Assembly: GCF_003029735.1 (NCBI RefSeq) | Contig: NZ_KZ686268.1 | Location: 310,001 to 374,000, forward strand | Reading direction: 5' to 3' | DNA length: 64,000 nucleotides | DNA from: Pedobacter yulinensis | Lineage (GTDB): Bacteria; Bacteroidota; Bacteroidia; Sphingobacteriales; Sphingobacteriaceae | Shown: positions 51,723-59,976 of the stretch, one piece after another | Numbering within the stretch: the first letter of the stretch is position 1 | Layout of the letters: every line of letters starts with the position of its first letter | The notes under the pieces: model-generated | Told to the model about the DNA's origin: nothing | The model's input: the letters and a program-made list of their open reading frames with translations, nothing else | Database searches by the model: none | Program-made: the position numbers and the translations under genes

Positions 51723-54201
51723 TCGGACGTGAATCCTCAGTTTGGTTCTTTTTCGGCGACTTCTTGAAACTGAAATCGGTCTTTCCGAATCTGTATGCAA
51801 AAGTCAGGTTGGCCATCGTTCCCTGCATGTAGCGCTGAAAGTCGATGATCGAATAATTGCCCTCAGTTGTCATGGCAAACCGGCGGGTGTTGAAGACATC
51901 TCGAACGTTGAGGCTTAAGGAGGCCTTTTTGTTCGGGAAGTCGTATTTGGCGCCACCGTCTATGCCATACATCGCATTCCTTCTTCCCTGGGCCATGATT
52001 TCAGGCGCACGGTATTCAGCGCGTATCTGCAGTGAAATGCTGTAGGGCAGATTGATGTTATTGGTTACGTTCGCGTTCCAGCTAAAGCCGCTGTTGTCTA
52101 CAATGCCGAAGGCGGGTACACCCTGGATGTCGCTGCGGTACAAGTTGGCATTGGCCGTAAAGTTCCAGATCTTCGACACATCTACCCTCGAAATCAGCTC
52201 CAGGCCGCTGTTCAGGCTGCGAGTCAGGTTCTGTGGCGTTGAAACCGTGATGCCGTTGATGTCCGGTTCCGTACGAATACGCTGGATCACATCATTCGTC
52301 TGCCTGAAATAAGCAGAAGAGGTGAGCGTGATCTTCTTCCAGTACTTGCTGTAGCTCAGCTCGAAGGCATGTACGTCTTCAGGCCGCAGGTTCGGGTTGC
52401 CCTGGCGGTAATTCAGGGGCTCTGAAACATCCAGGAAGGGATTGGTATCCCATCCGCGCGGGCGGTTTACGCGGCGTGAATAACTCAGTTGCACTTGCTG
52501 GTCTCCTTTTAATTTTTGCGTTAAAAAGACGCTTGGATACAGCCGCGTATATGCGACAACCCCGGGCGTGTTAAACAGCTGGTAATTGGCATTGTAAGCG
52601 TCGAGGTAGGTGTTCAGCTTTGCATCTTCTGCACGCAGGCCAACCTGGTAGCCAAAATTCTTGATCTGGTTCTGGAAATTCACATACACGGCATGCACCT
52701 GGTCTTTGTTATTAAAAAAGTTTGACAAGGTATAATTGGTAAAATATTCTTTCGCCGCGTTGTTGAAATCGTACGCAAAGGTGTTGTTATCGTTAAACCG
52801 GATCTGGCTCCGGTAACCGGCCTCTACTTTACCTGCTTTTCCGACCGGAAGCGTATAATCGGCCTGGGCCGTGAAATTTTTGTTATAACTTCCCTGAAAG
52901 TTACGTTGAATTTCGGGCGTTCCGGTAACACTGGATCCATTTGAATTATAAACAAGGCTGTTATAGGTCTGGTCATTGTCATTCGTTCCTTCCGAAAAGC
53001 CCAGGTTTACGGTAAGCTCCTCTTTCGGATTTTTGAACTTTTGGCTGAAGTCCAGGTTCAGGTCATAACTTTCGCCTGTACCATTGTTGTCGTTCAGGCG
53101 GTTGCTGAATTCGATCGGGTTGAATTGTGCCCCTAGCTGGTTAATATTGATCAGTTCATTGCGGTCGCTGTTGCGCACATTCAGGCCTGCCGAAAAACTG
53201 AGCACTGTTTTGGCTGCCAGGTTGTAATCTATACCGGCCTTTACGTTGTGGCCTTTGTCGAGCGACCGGGAATCGGTGTTCTGATTGGCGAATGACGTTG
53301 GGCTGGCTGAGTTCAGGTACTGGATGTTGTTAAAGCCACCGCCAAGCCGGTTGCCATACCGGTAACTGTAATTGCCATACAGATTGACCTTGCTGTTCTG
53401 AAAGCTCAGGTTGGTCGCTGCATTGTAGTTATCGCGGTTGCCTGCTGTCAGGGCGGCCGATCCGTTCAGGCCAAGTTTTTTATTCTTTTTCAGGACAATG
53501 TTGATGATACCCGACTGGCCCTCGGCGTCATATTTAGCTGAAGGGTTCGTGATCAGCTCTACACTTTCAATAGAACTGGCAGGGATGGACTGGAGAATTT
53601 GTGCCACGTTACCCCCGGCAATAAGCGATGGTTTGCCATCGATCAGCACCCTCACACCCGCAGAACCCCGCAGGCTCACGTTACCATCCATGTCGGTTTG
53701 GACAGATGGTACATTCTGTAGCAGGTCAGAAGCAGATCCGCCTTCGCTAACCAGGCTCTGGTCAACAGAAAACACCTTCTTATCTATGCCAAGCTGCATT
53801 TGCGGACGGCTGGCAGTAATCGTAACGTCTTTCAGTGCATTGCCCTGGGAGATTTTCATTTTGATCGTCCCGAGGTTAAGGCCCGAGCCGGCTGCAGGTA
53901 CGTTTACCGTTTCGCGAACCATGGTTTGATAACCCACATAACTTAGTTTGAAGGTAAAATCGCCGGCCGGGAGTTTGTCGAGCATAAAATTCCCCTCCAT
54001 ATCGGTCTGGGCCAGGCGCACATTTGCCTTTGTTACTTTATTGATCAGCACGGCCGTAGCATAGGGTATCGGTTCATTTGTCTGGCCATCTACGGCCTTT
54101 CCCGTTACTTTTCCACTACCGGTTTGCTGTGCGAAGATTTTTACAGTCGCGAAACAAATTAGTAAAGCTAAAACCAGTACTTTGTTCAATCTTAATCTCA
54201 T
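51706..54201 (-). CDS. TonB-dependent receptor-like outer-membrane protein (OMP beta-barrel family) 1
   Basis: An 831-residue outer-membrane protein with a signal peptide (ending FAQQ, about residue 25), a carboxypeptidase-like domain (VTGKAVDGQTNEPIPYATAVL, LSYVGYQTM), a plug (EGGSASDLLQNVPSVQTDMDG, GVRVLIDGKPSL) and a long beta-barrel ending FAYRFGKTDFSFKK. The C-terminal tail after the barrel is charged (KKNQTEDSRPNEEQF), an unusual extension. It is homologous to the second receptor downstream and overlaps it by 17 bases. Expected to import or bind a ligand powered by TonB; ligand unknown. Confidence 0.91.
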   Translation of the reverse strand: MRLRLNKVLVLALLICFATVKIFAQQTGSGKVTGKAVDGQTNEPIPYATAVLINKVTKANVRLAQTDMEGNFMLDKLPAGDFTFKLSYVGYQTMVRETVNVPAAGSGLNLGTIKMKISQGNALKDVTITASRPQMQLGIDKKVFSVDQSLVSEGGSASDLLQNVPSVQTDMDGNVSLRGSAGVRVLIDGKPSLIAGGNVAQILQSIPASSIESVELITNPSAKYDAEGQSGIINIVLKKNKKLGLNGSAALTAGNRDNYNAATNLSFQNSKVNLYGNYSYRYGNRLGGGFNNIQYLNSASPTSFANQNTDSRSLDKGHNVKAGIDYNLAAKTVLSFSAGLNVRNSDRNELININQLGAQFNPIEFSNRLNDNNGTGESYDLNLDFSQKFKNPKEELTVNLGFSEGTNDNDQTYNSLVYNSNGSSVTGTPEIQRNFQGSYNKNFTAQADYTLPVGKAGKVEAGYRSQIRFNDNNTFAYDFNNAAKEYFTNYTLSNFFNNKDQVHAVYVNFQNQIKNFGYQVGLRAEDAKLNTYLDAYNANYQLFNTPGVVAYTRLYPSVFLTQKLKGDQQVQLSYSRRVNRPRGWDTNPFLDVSEPLNYRQGNPNLRPEDVHAFELSYSKYWKKITLTSSAYFRQTNDVIQRIRTEPDINGITVSTPQNLTRSLNSGLELISRVDVSKIWNFTANANLYRSDIQGVPAFGIVDNSGFSWNANVTNNINLPYSISLQIRAEYRAPEIMAQGRRNAMYGIDGGAKYDFPNKKASLSLNVRDVFNTRRFAMTTEGNYSIIDFQRYMQGTMANLTFAYRFGKTDFSFKKSPKKNQTEDSRPNEEQF

Positions 54202-54382
54202 CGGGTTCAGTTTATCAGCGAGAATACCTGAAGCCAGGGGGCGAAGTGTAAAATAAACATCCGCTTTCCACAGCTTAAGACAGTTTCTCTCGTTTTTTTA
54301 TGTGTGTTAGTTAAAAGTGGGACAAAATAACGGTGCCCGGGTTTAAAAAAGACAGCAGTAACTATTTTATTACAGCTAAAAG

Positions 54383-54991
54383 ATGCTCAATTACAGTAAT
54401 ATTTTCGTTAGCGAGGGGATGACCTATCCCGAATACCGCTTACTTATCGACCAATTGCTCGCCAACGGCCAGACGACCGGGCCTGACCATTCAGAAGGAA
54501 TGCTGGAGTATACCAAACTCAATGTGCAGCGCATGAACCGGTTAGACAAGACAGTTACGATCACCGATGCGCTGGCGGCGGCAATAACGGCTCTGCCATC
54601 TGATGTACGCCTGCTTGTGATCAGCGAAGGCTGGTGCGGCGACGCGGCACAGATCGTACCTGTGCTGAACCAGGCTGTCCGCTCTGCGCAGCTGCCTATG
54701 AAACTTGTTCTTCGTGATAAAAATCTGGAACTGATCGATGCGCACCTGACCAATGGCGGCCGGGCCATTCCCGTACTGCTGGTTATCGACGCCGATGGCA
54801 GGCCGCTTGGCAAATGGGGGCCACGCCCGGCGGTTCTGCAACAATTGCTGAGCGAATGGAAACAGGAAAACCCTGACTTTACTGTAGTAGCTGAGCAGCT
54901 GCATGGCTGGTACGCGAAAGACAGGACTCTGACCACTCAACAGGAACTTACAGCGTTTTTCGACCGCATTACGGCAGAATTTAACGCTTAG
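54383..54991 (+). CDS. Thioredoxin-like family protein with WCGD active-site region
   Basis: A 202-residue cytoplasmic protein without a signal peptide. It resembles the thioredoxin_9-type family: VRLLVISEGWCGDAAQIVPVLNQ, with a lone cysteine in WCGD instead of WCxxC, then MKLVLRDKNLELIDAHLTNGGRAIPVLLVID with the cis-proline. With only one active-site cysteine it may work as a monothiol redox or binding protein. Its 3' end overlaps the convergent OYE gene by 11 bases. Confidence 0.82.
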   Translation: MLNYSNIFVSEGMTYPEYRLLIDQLLANGQTTGPDHSEGMLEYTKLNVQRMNRLDKTVTITDALAAAITALPSDVRLLVISEGWCGDAAQIVPVLNQAVRSAQLPMKLVLRDKNLELIDAHLTNGGRAIPVLLVIDADGRPLGKWGPRPAVLQQLLSEWKQENPDFTVVAEQLHGWYAKDRTLTTQQELTAFFDRITAEFNA

Positions 54992-56066
54992 CACGCAGGT
55001 ACTGGTCCGGCCAGGGTGTTTCTACGCCGAGTTCCTTTGCCGCGTGCAGCGGGAAATAAGGATTTCGCAACATTTCCCTGCCCATAAATACGAGGTCTGC
55101 CCGACCGGAAACAAGAATCTCTTCTGCCTGGCCGGCACTTGTAATGATACCCACAGCACCGGTAGCCATCCCTGACTGCTGCCTTACCGCAGCAGCAAAA
55201 TCAACCTGGTAACCAGGTCCTGCCGGGATAACGGCGTCAGGCACATTTCCGCCGGAAGAAACGTCGACCAGGTCGGTTCCTGTCTCCCTGAGCAGTTTAG
55301 CCAGCTCGACCGACTGTTCAAGATCCCATCCACCTGTGGTCCAATCTGTGGCGGAAATGCGTACAAACAGCGGCAACCCTTCGGGCCATACCTGGCGCAC
55401 GGCATGTACGATCTGCAGCAGGAAACGGGTGCGGTTTTCAAAACTTCCGCCGTAGGCATCCTTGCGCAGATTGCTAAGCGGCGAGAGGAACTGGTGAACC
55501 AGATAGCCATGTGCTGCATGGATCTCAATGACCCTGAAACCGGCAGCAAGAGCACGTTCTGCGGCCCTGACAAAATCTGTGGTGATGCGCGCGATCTCCT
55601 GATCATCCAACTCGACCGGGGTTTTGTGCTGGGGTTTGAAAGGCAGCGGCGAGGGCGCAACTGTTTGCCAGCTCCCGGGACCGCTCATCACCTGTTCGTC
55701 GCCTTCCCAGGGCGGCATAAAGCTTGCCTTCCGGCCCGCATGTGCCAGCTGGATGCCTGCTACTGATCCCTGATCATTAATGAAGGTGCAGATCTCCCTA
55801 AATTTTTCGATGTGTTCATCTTTCCAGATACCAAGGTCGCCCGCACTGATCCTGCCTTCAGGACTAACCGCCGTGGCTTCCTGCATGATCAGTGCCGCGC
55901 CGCCAACCGCCCGGCTGCCCAGATGCACAAGGTGCCAGTTGTTGGCAAACCCGTCCACAGCGCTGTACTGGCACATGGGCGACATGACCATCCGATTTTT
56001 GAACGTCAGCGCTCTCAGCGTAAAAGGCGAAAAGAGCTGAACGTTGTTCGTCCTACCTGGCTCCAT
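54981..56066 (-). CDS. Old Yellow Enzyme-family NADH:flavin oxidoreductase
   Basis: A 361-residue FMN enzyme of the YqjM/OYE branch. It has FSPFTLRALTFKNRMVMSPMCQYS near the N-terminus, EIHAAHGYLVHQFLSPLSN (active-site HxxH region) and LVDVSSGGNVPD, and ADLVFMGREMLRNPYFPLHAAKEL near the C-terminus. Reduces activated alkenes such as enones with NAD(P)H. It overlaps the upstream aldo/keto reductase gene by 14 bases, so the DoxX, AKR and OYE genes form one operon. Confidence 0.92.
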   Translation of the reverse strand: MEPGRTNNVQLFSPFTLRALTFKNRMVMSPMCQYSAVDGFANNWHLVHLGSRAVGGAALIMQEATAVSPEGRISAGDLGIWKDEHIEKFREICTFINDQGSVAGIQLAHAGRKASFMPPWEGDEQVMSGPGSWQTVAPSPLPFKPQHKTPVELDDQEIARITTDFVRAAERALAAGFRVIEIHAAHGYLVHQFLSPLSNLRKDAYGGSFENRTRFLLQIVHAVRQVWPEGLPLFVRISATDWTTGGWDLEQSVELAKLLRETGTDLVDVSSGGNVPDAVIPAGPGYQVDFAAAVRQQSGMATGAVGIITSAGQAEEILVSGRADLVFMGREMLRNPYFPLHAAKELGVETPWPDQYLRAKR

Positions 56067-57048
56067 GTAAGACCTCCAGTTCTGAATTGATCAACTGCAC
56101 TTCTTCATCGGTCAGGAATACCGATGCCGACAAGGCATTTGACACCGACTGATCTGCGTTACGGGCCCCCGCCAGCGCAATCGTAATACCGGGGTGCTGG
56201 ATCGTCCAGCCAAGAACCAGCTGCGACAGCGTGACGTTTTTGTCATTTGCCAGCGGTTTGATCCTGTTCAGGAATGTGTTCGTTCTGCGAACCCATTCAG
56301 GTGAGAAAAAACGGTGGGTGGCCCGGTGATCGCCTTCGGCAAAGCGGTAGTTCTCCGTTATTTTCCCGGTAAGCAGACCTCGCTCCAGCGGACTGTAGGC
56401 AAGGACAGATTTGCCATGTTTGATGCAATATGGTATGGTTTCCAGTTCGGCATCGCGTTTTACCATGCTGAAGGGGATCTGGTTGGAGGCAATGTGCAGG
56501 ATCTCGTCAGCTTCTTTAACCTGGGCAGCGCTGTAATTGCATACACCCGCATAACGAACCTTCCCGGCCTGGATCAGGCTCGAAACGGCCTCCATGGTTT
56601 CATGGATCGGTGTGGTTTCATCCGGCCAGTGGATCTGGTACAAATCAATGTAGTCGGTACCGAGGCGCTTAAGCGATTGCTCACACTCGTAAATAATGCT
56701 TTCCTTCCCGGCATATTTATAAATGTCGATTTCTTTGCCGGAATTGTCCTGGCTTTTGAAACCAAACTGACCTTTATTCAGGTCCCAGCGCATGCCGTAC
56801 TTGGTAACCACCTGCACCTGGTCCCGCGGCATAGCTTTTATTGCTTGGCCCACAATCTCTTCGCTCGTACCCTGGCCATAGATGGGCGCTGTATCGATCG
56901 AAGTAACGCCATGTTCAAATCCGGCCTGGATGGCCCTGACCGCTTCGTTCCGGTCGGTGCTTCCCCACATCCAGCCGCCGGCTGCCCAGGCGCCAAAGGT
57001 GATGACCGATAACTCGAGCGGCGTATTTCCTATTTTTCTGTATTTCAT
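56053..57048 (-). CDS. Aldo/keto reductase
   Basis: A 331-residue (alpha/beta)8 NADPH-dependent reductase. The catalytic tetrad is visible: D in SIDTAPIYG, Y in the same IYG, K in VVTKYGMRW, and H in LYQIHWPDE. The NADPH-binding ending includes TIALAGARNADQ. Reduces aldehydes or ketones; substrate not predictable. Middle gene of the DoxX-AKR-OYE operon, with a four-base overlap to the upstream gene. Confidence 0.93.
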   Translation of the reverse strand: MKYRKIGNTPLELSVITFGAWAAGGWMWGSTDRNEAVRAIQAGFEHGVTSIDTAPIYGQGTSEEIVGQAIKAMPRDQVQVVTKYGMRWDLNKGQFGFKSQDNSGKEIDIYKYAGKESIIYECEQSLKRLGTDYIDLYQIHWPDETTPIHETMEAVSSLIQAGKVRYAGVCNYSAAQVKEADEILHIASNQIPFSMVKRDAELETIPYCIKHGKSVLAYSPLERGLLTGKITENYRFAEGDHRATHRFFSPEWVRRTNTFLNRIKPLANDKNVTLSQLVLGWTIQHPGITIALAGARNADQSVSNALSASVFLTDEEVQLINSELEVLHGAR

Positions 57049-57440
57049 TTTTTTATGATTGAGTCTAGTGCATAACGATTCAGGCGAAGCTCATAGAGTA
57101 AGAATACGACGAAGACCATGTGTCCTAATTGCGCAGATACCGCGTTCCAGTTTTCGATCGTTGTTGATCCGAAGATCAGTGCAAGCATGATCAGACCGGT
57201 TACGGCAAGAGCCGGCCGGGTAAGAAGCCCGAGAATGAGCAGCGCGCCGAAAAGCAATTCCAGCCAGGGCAACGCGAGGCTGAATGGGCGAACCAGCGCA
57301 TCGGGAAGCCAGCTTTTTTCAAACTCGCCAAGCATCCAGTTACTGAAACCCGTCAACTTCGGAATACGCACCAGGCCGTGACCGGCCAGACTAACTCCTA
57401 GTGCAAGCCGCGCGAAGAGGTAAGCGATCTGGTTGTTCAT
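57045..57440 (-). CDS. DoxX-family membrane protein
   Basis: A 131-residue protein from the ATG at 57440 (MNNQIAYLFARLALG). The frame runs upstream to 58067 but that part is antisense to the alpha/beta hydrolase gene and shows no family similarity. Four hydrophobic helices and the GVSLAGHGLVRIPKL, PWLELLFGALLILGLLTRPA segments place it in DoxX. Such proteins often accompany oxidoreductases in stress responses. A -7 element lies at 57451-57458, only ten bases before the start. Confidence 0.88.
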   Translation of the reverse strand: MNNQIAYLFARLALGVSLAGHGLVRIPKLTGFSNWMLGEFEKSWLPDALVRPFSLALPWLELLFGALLILGLLTRPALAVTGLIMLALIFGSTTIENWNAVSAQLGHMVFVVFLLYELRLNRYALDSIIKK

Positions 57441-57450
57441 TGTTCTTTGC

Positions 57451-57458
57451 CAAACATA
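57451..57458 (-). promoter_or_regulatory. -7 element of the DoxX-AKR-OYE operon
   Basis: TATGTTTG on the minus strand fits TAnnTTTG, giving a very short leader before ATG 57440. A 10-bp inverted repeat (57481-57490 with 57512-57521, TTCTGCTTTG/CAAAGCAGAA) lies just upstream and may bind a regulator of the divergent genes. Confidence 0.55.
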
Positions 57459-57647
57459 CAACACAAAGTGGCCGGATGTTTTCTGCTTTGCAGATTGTGA
57501 AAAAATCATTACAAAGCAGAAGAGCGTTGCCGGCACGCGCCGGTGCTTAATGCACGGCCTGATCTTTGCGCATAAACGGGCTAATGAACGACCATGCTTC
57601 TGCAGGCGAACGCCGATTACCAGAGGGCCGGCCATACCTTTATTGAC

Positions 57648-58634
57648 ATGAGAAAACATTTTACAATACTGCTTCTGATCGTGACCGCATATGTCGCAGC
57701 CACGGCCCAAAAAACCGATACGCTGTCGATTACACTGGAAAACGTAGCCTACCCTTACCCCATCAAGTATCTGCCTTTGCATGCTGAAGGCCAGGATATT
57801 CGCATGTCTTATATGGATGTGCCGGCGGGCGGAAAAGCGAACGGCCGAACTGTGATGCTGCTGCATGGCAAGAATTTTGGCGGCTATTACTGGACCACCA
57901 CGATAAAAGCCCTGCGCGACCGTGGCTTTCGCGTTATCGTACCCGACCAGGTTGGTTTTGGAAAATCCTCTAAACCCTTTATTCACTATAGCTTTCATCA
58001 GCTGGCTGCATGGAATAAAAAACTGCTCGATACGCTTGGCATTCAGAAAGCAGCCGTACTTGGCCACTCAATGGGCGGTATGCTCGCTACGCGCTTTGCG
58101 CTGATGTTCCCAGAAAAAACAGAAAAACTGCTGCTTGAAAACCCCATCGGTTTCGAAGATTACCGGACATTTATACCCTATGTGTCGACCGCGCAGCAAT
58201 ACCAGACTGAACTAAAGTCGAATGCCGCCAGTATCAGGAAGTACTACCAGAGCTCATATTTCACCGTATGGAAACCCGAGTATGAGGAACTTGTGCGCAT
58301 TGCGGCCGGAGTTACCAATAGCGCCGATTACCCGCGTTGGGCACAGGTTGCTGCGATGACCTTCACCATGATTTACGAACAGCCGGTTTATTACGAGTTT
58401 CAAAACATTAAGGTTCCAACGGTACTCTTTATTGGCAAGGAAGATAAGACCATTGTTGGAAAAGCTTTGCTCAGCCCTGATCAGCAAGCCGTACATGGAC
58501 AATACCGTTTTCTCGGTAAACAGATTGCCTCGCGCATTCCAGGCGCCAAACTTGTGGAGTTCGATGCCTGTGGCCACATTCCGCACATTGAGATCCCGAC
58601 CGAATTTCACATCGCATTAACCGGTGCGCTTTGA
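57648..58634 (+). CDS. Secreted alpha/beta hydrolase
   Basis: A 328-residue hydrolase using ATG 57648 (MRKHFTILLLIVTAY), which gives a proper signal peptide ending in ATAQ; the longer frame from 57594 would bury it. The fold shows MLLHGKNFGG (oxyanion region), the nucleophile elbow GHSMGGMLATRF, an aspartate in FIGKEDKTI and the final histidine in FDACGHIPHIE. It resembles epoxide-hydrolase/esterase-like proteins. First gene of a three-gene operon. Confidence 0.92.
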   Translation: MRKHFTILLLIVTAYVAATAQKTDTLSITLENVAYPYPIKYLPLHAEGQDIRMSYMDVPAGGKANGRTVMLLHGKNFGGYYWTTTIKALRDRGFRVIVPDQVGFGKSSKPFIHYSFHQLAAWNKKLLDTLGIQKAAVLGHSMGGMLATRFALMFPEKTEKLLLENPIGFEDYRTFIPYVSTAQQYQTELKSNAASIRKYYQSSYFTVWKPEYEELVRIAAGVTNSADYPRWAQVAAMTFTMIYEQPVYYEFQNIKVPTVLFIGKEDKTIVGKALLSPDQQAVHGQYRFLGKQIASRIPGAKLVEFDACGHIPHIEIPTEFHIALTGAL

Positions 58635-58636
58635 TC

Positions 58637-59119
58637 ATGAACAGAGAAGAAGAATTAATCCATAACTTCTACACGGCTTTTCAGCGTGGCGATTACCGCA
58701 CCATGCAGCGCTGTTATGCAGACGAGGCCGTATTCAACGATGCTGTATTTACAAATCTTCAAGCAGCCGAAGTGAGGGCCATGTGGCAGATGCTGCTGGA
58801 AAGCAGTTCTGATCTGCAAATGAGGTTCAGCGGGATCGAAGCCAGTGAAAACGAGGGTTCCGCCACCTGGATTGCAAACTACACGTTCTCGAAAACCGGC
58901 CGGAAAGTGGAGAACCGGATCCAGGCCCATTTTAAGTTCAGCAACGGAAAGATCTCCGAACATACAGATCATTTTAGTTTTAGCCGCTGGGCACGACAAA
59001 GCCTGGGCCCCATTGGCTGGATACTCGGAAAGACTTCTTTCCTCCGCAACAAGGTCCGCCGGGAGGCAAGAAGAAAACTGGATGCTTACCTTCGCAAGAA
59101 ATCAACTAACGAGTCATGA
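58637..59119 (+). CDS. NTF2-like (SnoaL-type) nuclear transport factor fold protein
   Basis: A 160-residue protein from ATG 58637. It has the NTF2 cone fold: NREEELIHNFYTAFQRGDYRTMQRCYADEAVFND, then TWIANYTFSKTGRKVENRIQAHFKFSNGKISEHTDHFSF. Such proteins are binding partners or small enzymes (isomerase, cyclase, dehydratase). It starts two bases after the hydrolase stop and overlaps the dienelactone hydrolase gene by four. The basic C-terminal tail RNKVRREARRKLDAYLRKK is longer than usual. Confidence 0.85.
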   Translation: MNREEELIHNFYTAFQRGDYRTMQRCYADEAVFNDAVFTNLQAAEVRAMWQMLLESSSDLQMRFSGIEASENEGSATWIANYTFSKTGRKVENRIQAHFKFSNGKISEHTDHFSFSRWARQSLGPIGWILGKTSFLRNKVRREARRKLDAYLRKKSTNES

Positions 59120-59886
59120 AAACAATTTTAATTACCCTCATGCTGGGCTGCACGGCCCTGGTTGCGGGCGCTCAGCTTAAAGCAGTGCCTTACCAGGATG
59201 GGCCACAGCGCCTGCAAGGACTGGCCGGAAAGCCTGACCGGCCCGGAAACAAAGCGGGCATCCTGATCTTACCAGCCTGGTTTGGCATAGACGCACACTG
59301 TAAGGAAACGGCCATGCGGCTGAACAAGTTAGGCTACCATACGTTTATCGCAGACATTTATGGCGAGGGGAACTACCCCAGCACAGCGAAGCAGGCCGGC
59401 GAGATTTCAGGCAGGTACAAGAAAAACATGGAAGATTACAGACGCCGTATTCGCCTGGCGCTTGATCAGCTGGTGCGCAGTGGTGCTTCGAAAGAGCGTT
59501 TGGTCGTAATTGGCTATTGTTTCGGCGGACTTGGGGCCATTGAAGTAGCCCGAAGAAATTATCCTGTAAAAGGAATCGTATCGTTTCACGGCGGGCTGAT
59601 ACGTGATGCATCGAAACCTATCGAGCCGATCGGGCCGAAGCTGCTAGTTTGCCATGGTGCGGATGACCCATATGAATCTGAGGCGGAAATTCGGGCGTTC
59701 CAGGATGAAATGAAACAGGCTAAAGCAGACTGGCAAATGGTCTACTATGGCAACGCAGTACATTCTTTTACAGAAAAGGCTGCGGGTAACGACAATTCGA
59801 AGGGAGCTGCGTACAACGAAACGGCTGACCGGCGTTCCTGGCAGCACATGCGGCTATTCCTGGACGAGGTATGCCCTGCGCGCTAA
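59116..59886 (+). CDS. Secreted dienelactone-hydrolase-like protein
   Basis: A 256-residue protein with a signal peptide (MKTILITLMLGCTALVAG, AQ). It has the DLH family marks: GILILPAWFGIDAHCKETAMRL, VIGYCFGGLGAIEVARR with the nucleophile cysteine, HGADDPY (aspartate) and GNAVHSFTEKAAG (histidine). A secreted DLH is unusual in sharing an operon with an alpha/beta hydrolase; the substrate is unknown. It is the last gene of the operon. Confidence 0.9.
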   Translation: MKTILITLMLGCTALVAGAQLKAVPYQDGPQRLQGLAGKPDRPGNKAGILILPAWFGIDAHCKETAMRLNKLGYHTFIADIYGEGNYPSTAKQAGEISGRYKKNMEDYRRRIRLALDQLVRSGASKERLVVIGYCFGGLGAIEVARRNYPVKGIVSFHGGLIRDASKPIEPIGPKLLVCHGADDPYESEAEIRAFQDEMKQAKADWQMVYYGNAVHSFTEKAAGNDNSKGAAYNETADRRSWQHMRLFLDEVCPAR

Positions 59887-59914
59887 ACCAGATCGAACAG
59901 AATTCGAGTCCTGC

Positions 59915-59947
59915 AAAGTTGGTAACTTTTGTAAAGTTACCAACTTT
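59915..59947. repeat. Tandem nested palindromes between convergent genes
   Basis: Two 15-bp perfect palindromes with AAAGTT half sites and GGT or ACC centres (59915-59929 and 59933-59947) repeat with an 18-bp period, so four half sites occur. Because each is the reverse of the other, the whole also folds as one 14-bp hairpin. No T-run follows on either strand, so it is not a standard terminator. A GTTAA-AAAA-TTAAC element follows at 59950-59963. Confidence 0.8.
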
Positions 59948-59976
59948 AAGTTAAAAAATTAACCAAAAAGGAATTT

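Noticed and set aside
57441-58067. Long upstream extension of the DoxX gene
   Set aside because: It is antisense to the alpha/beta hydrolase gene, has no similarity to DoxX, and the promoter element at 57451 lies inside it.
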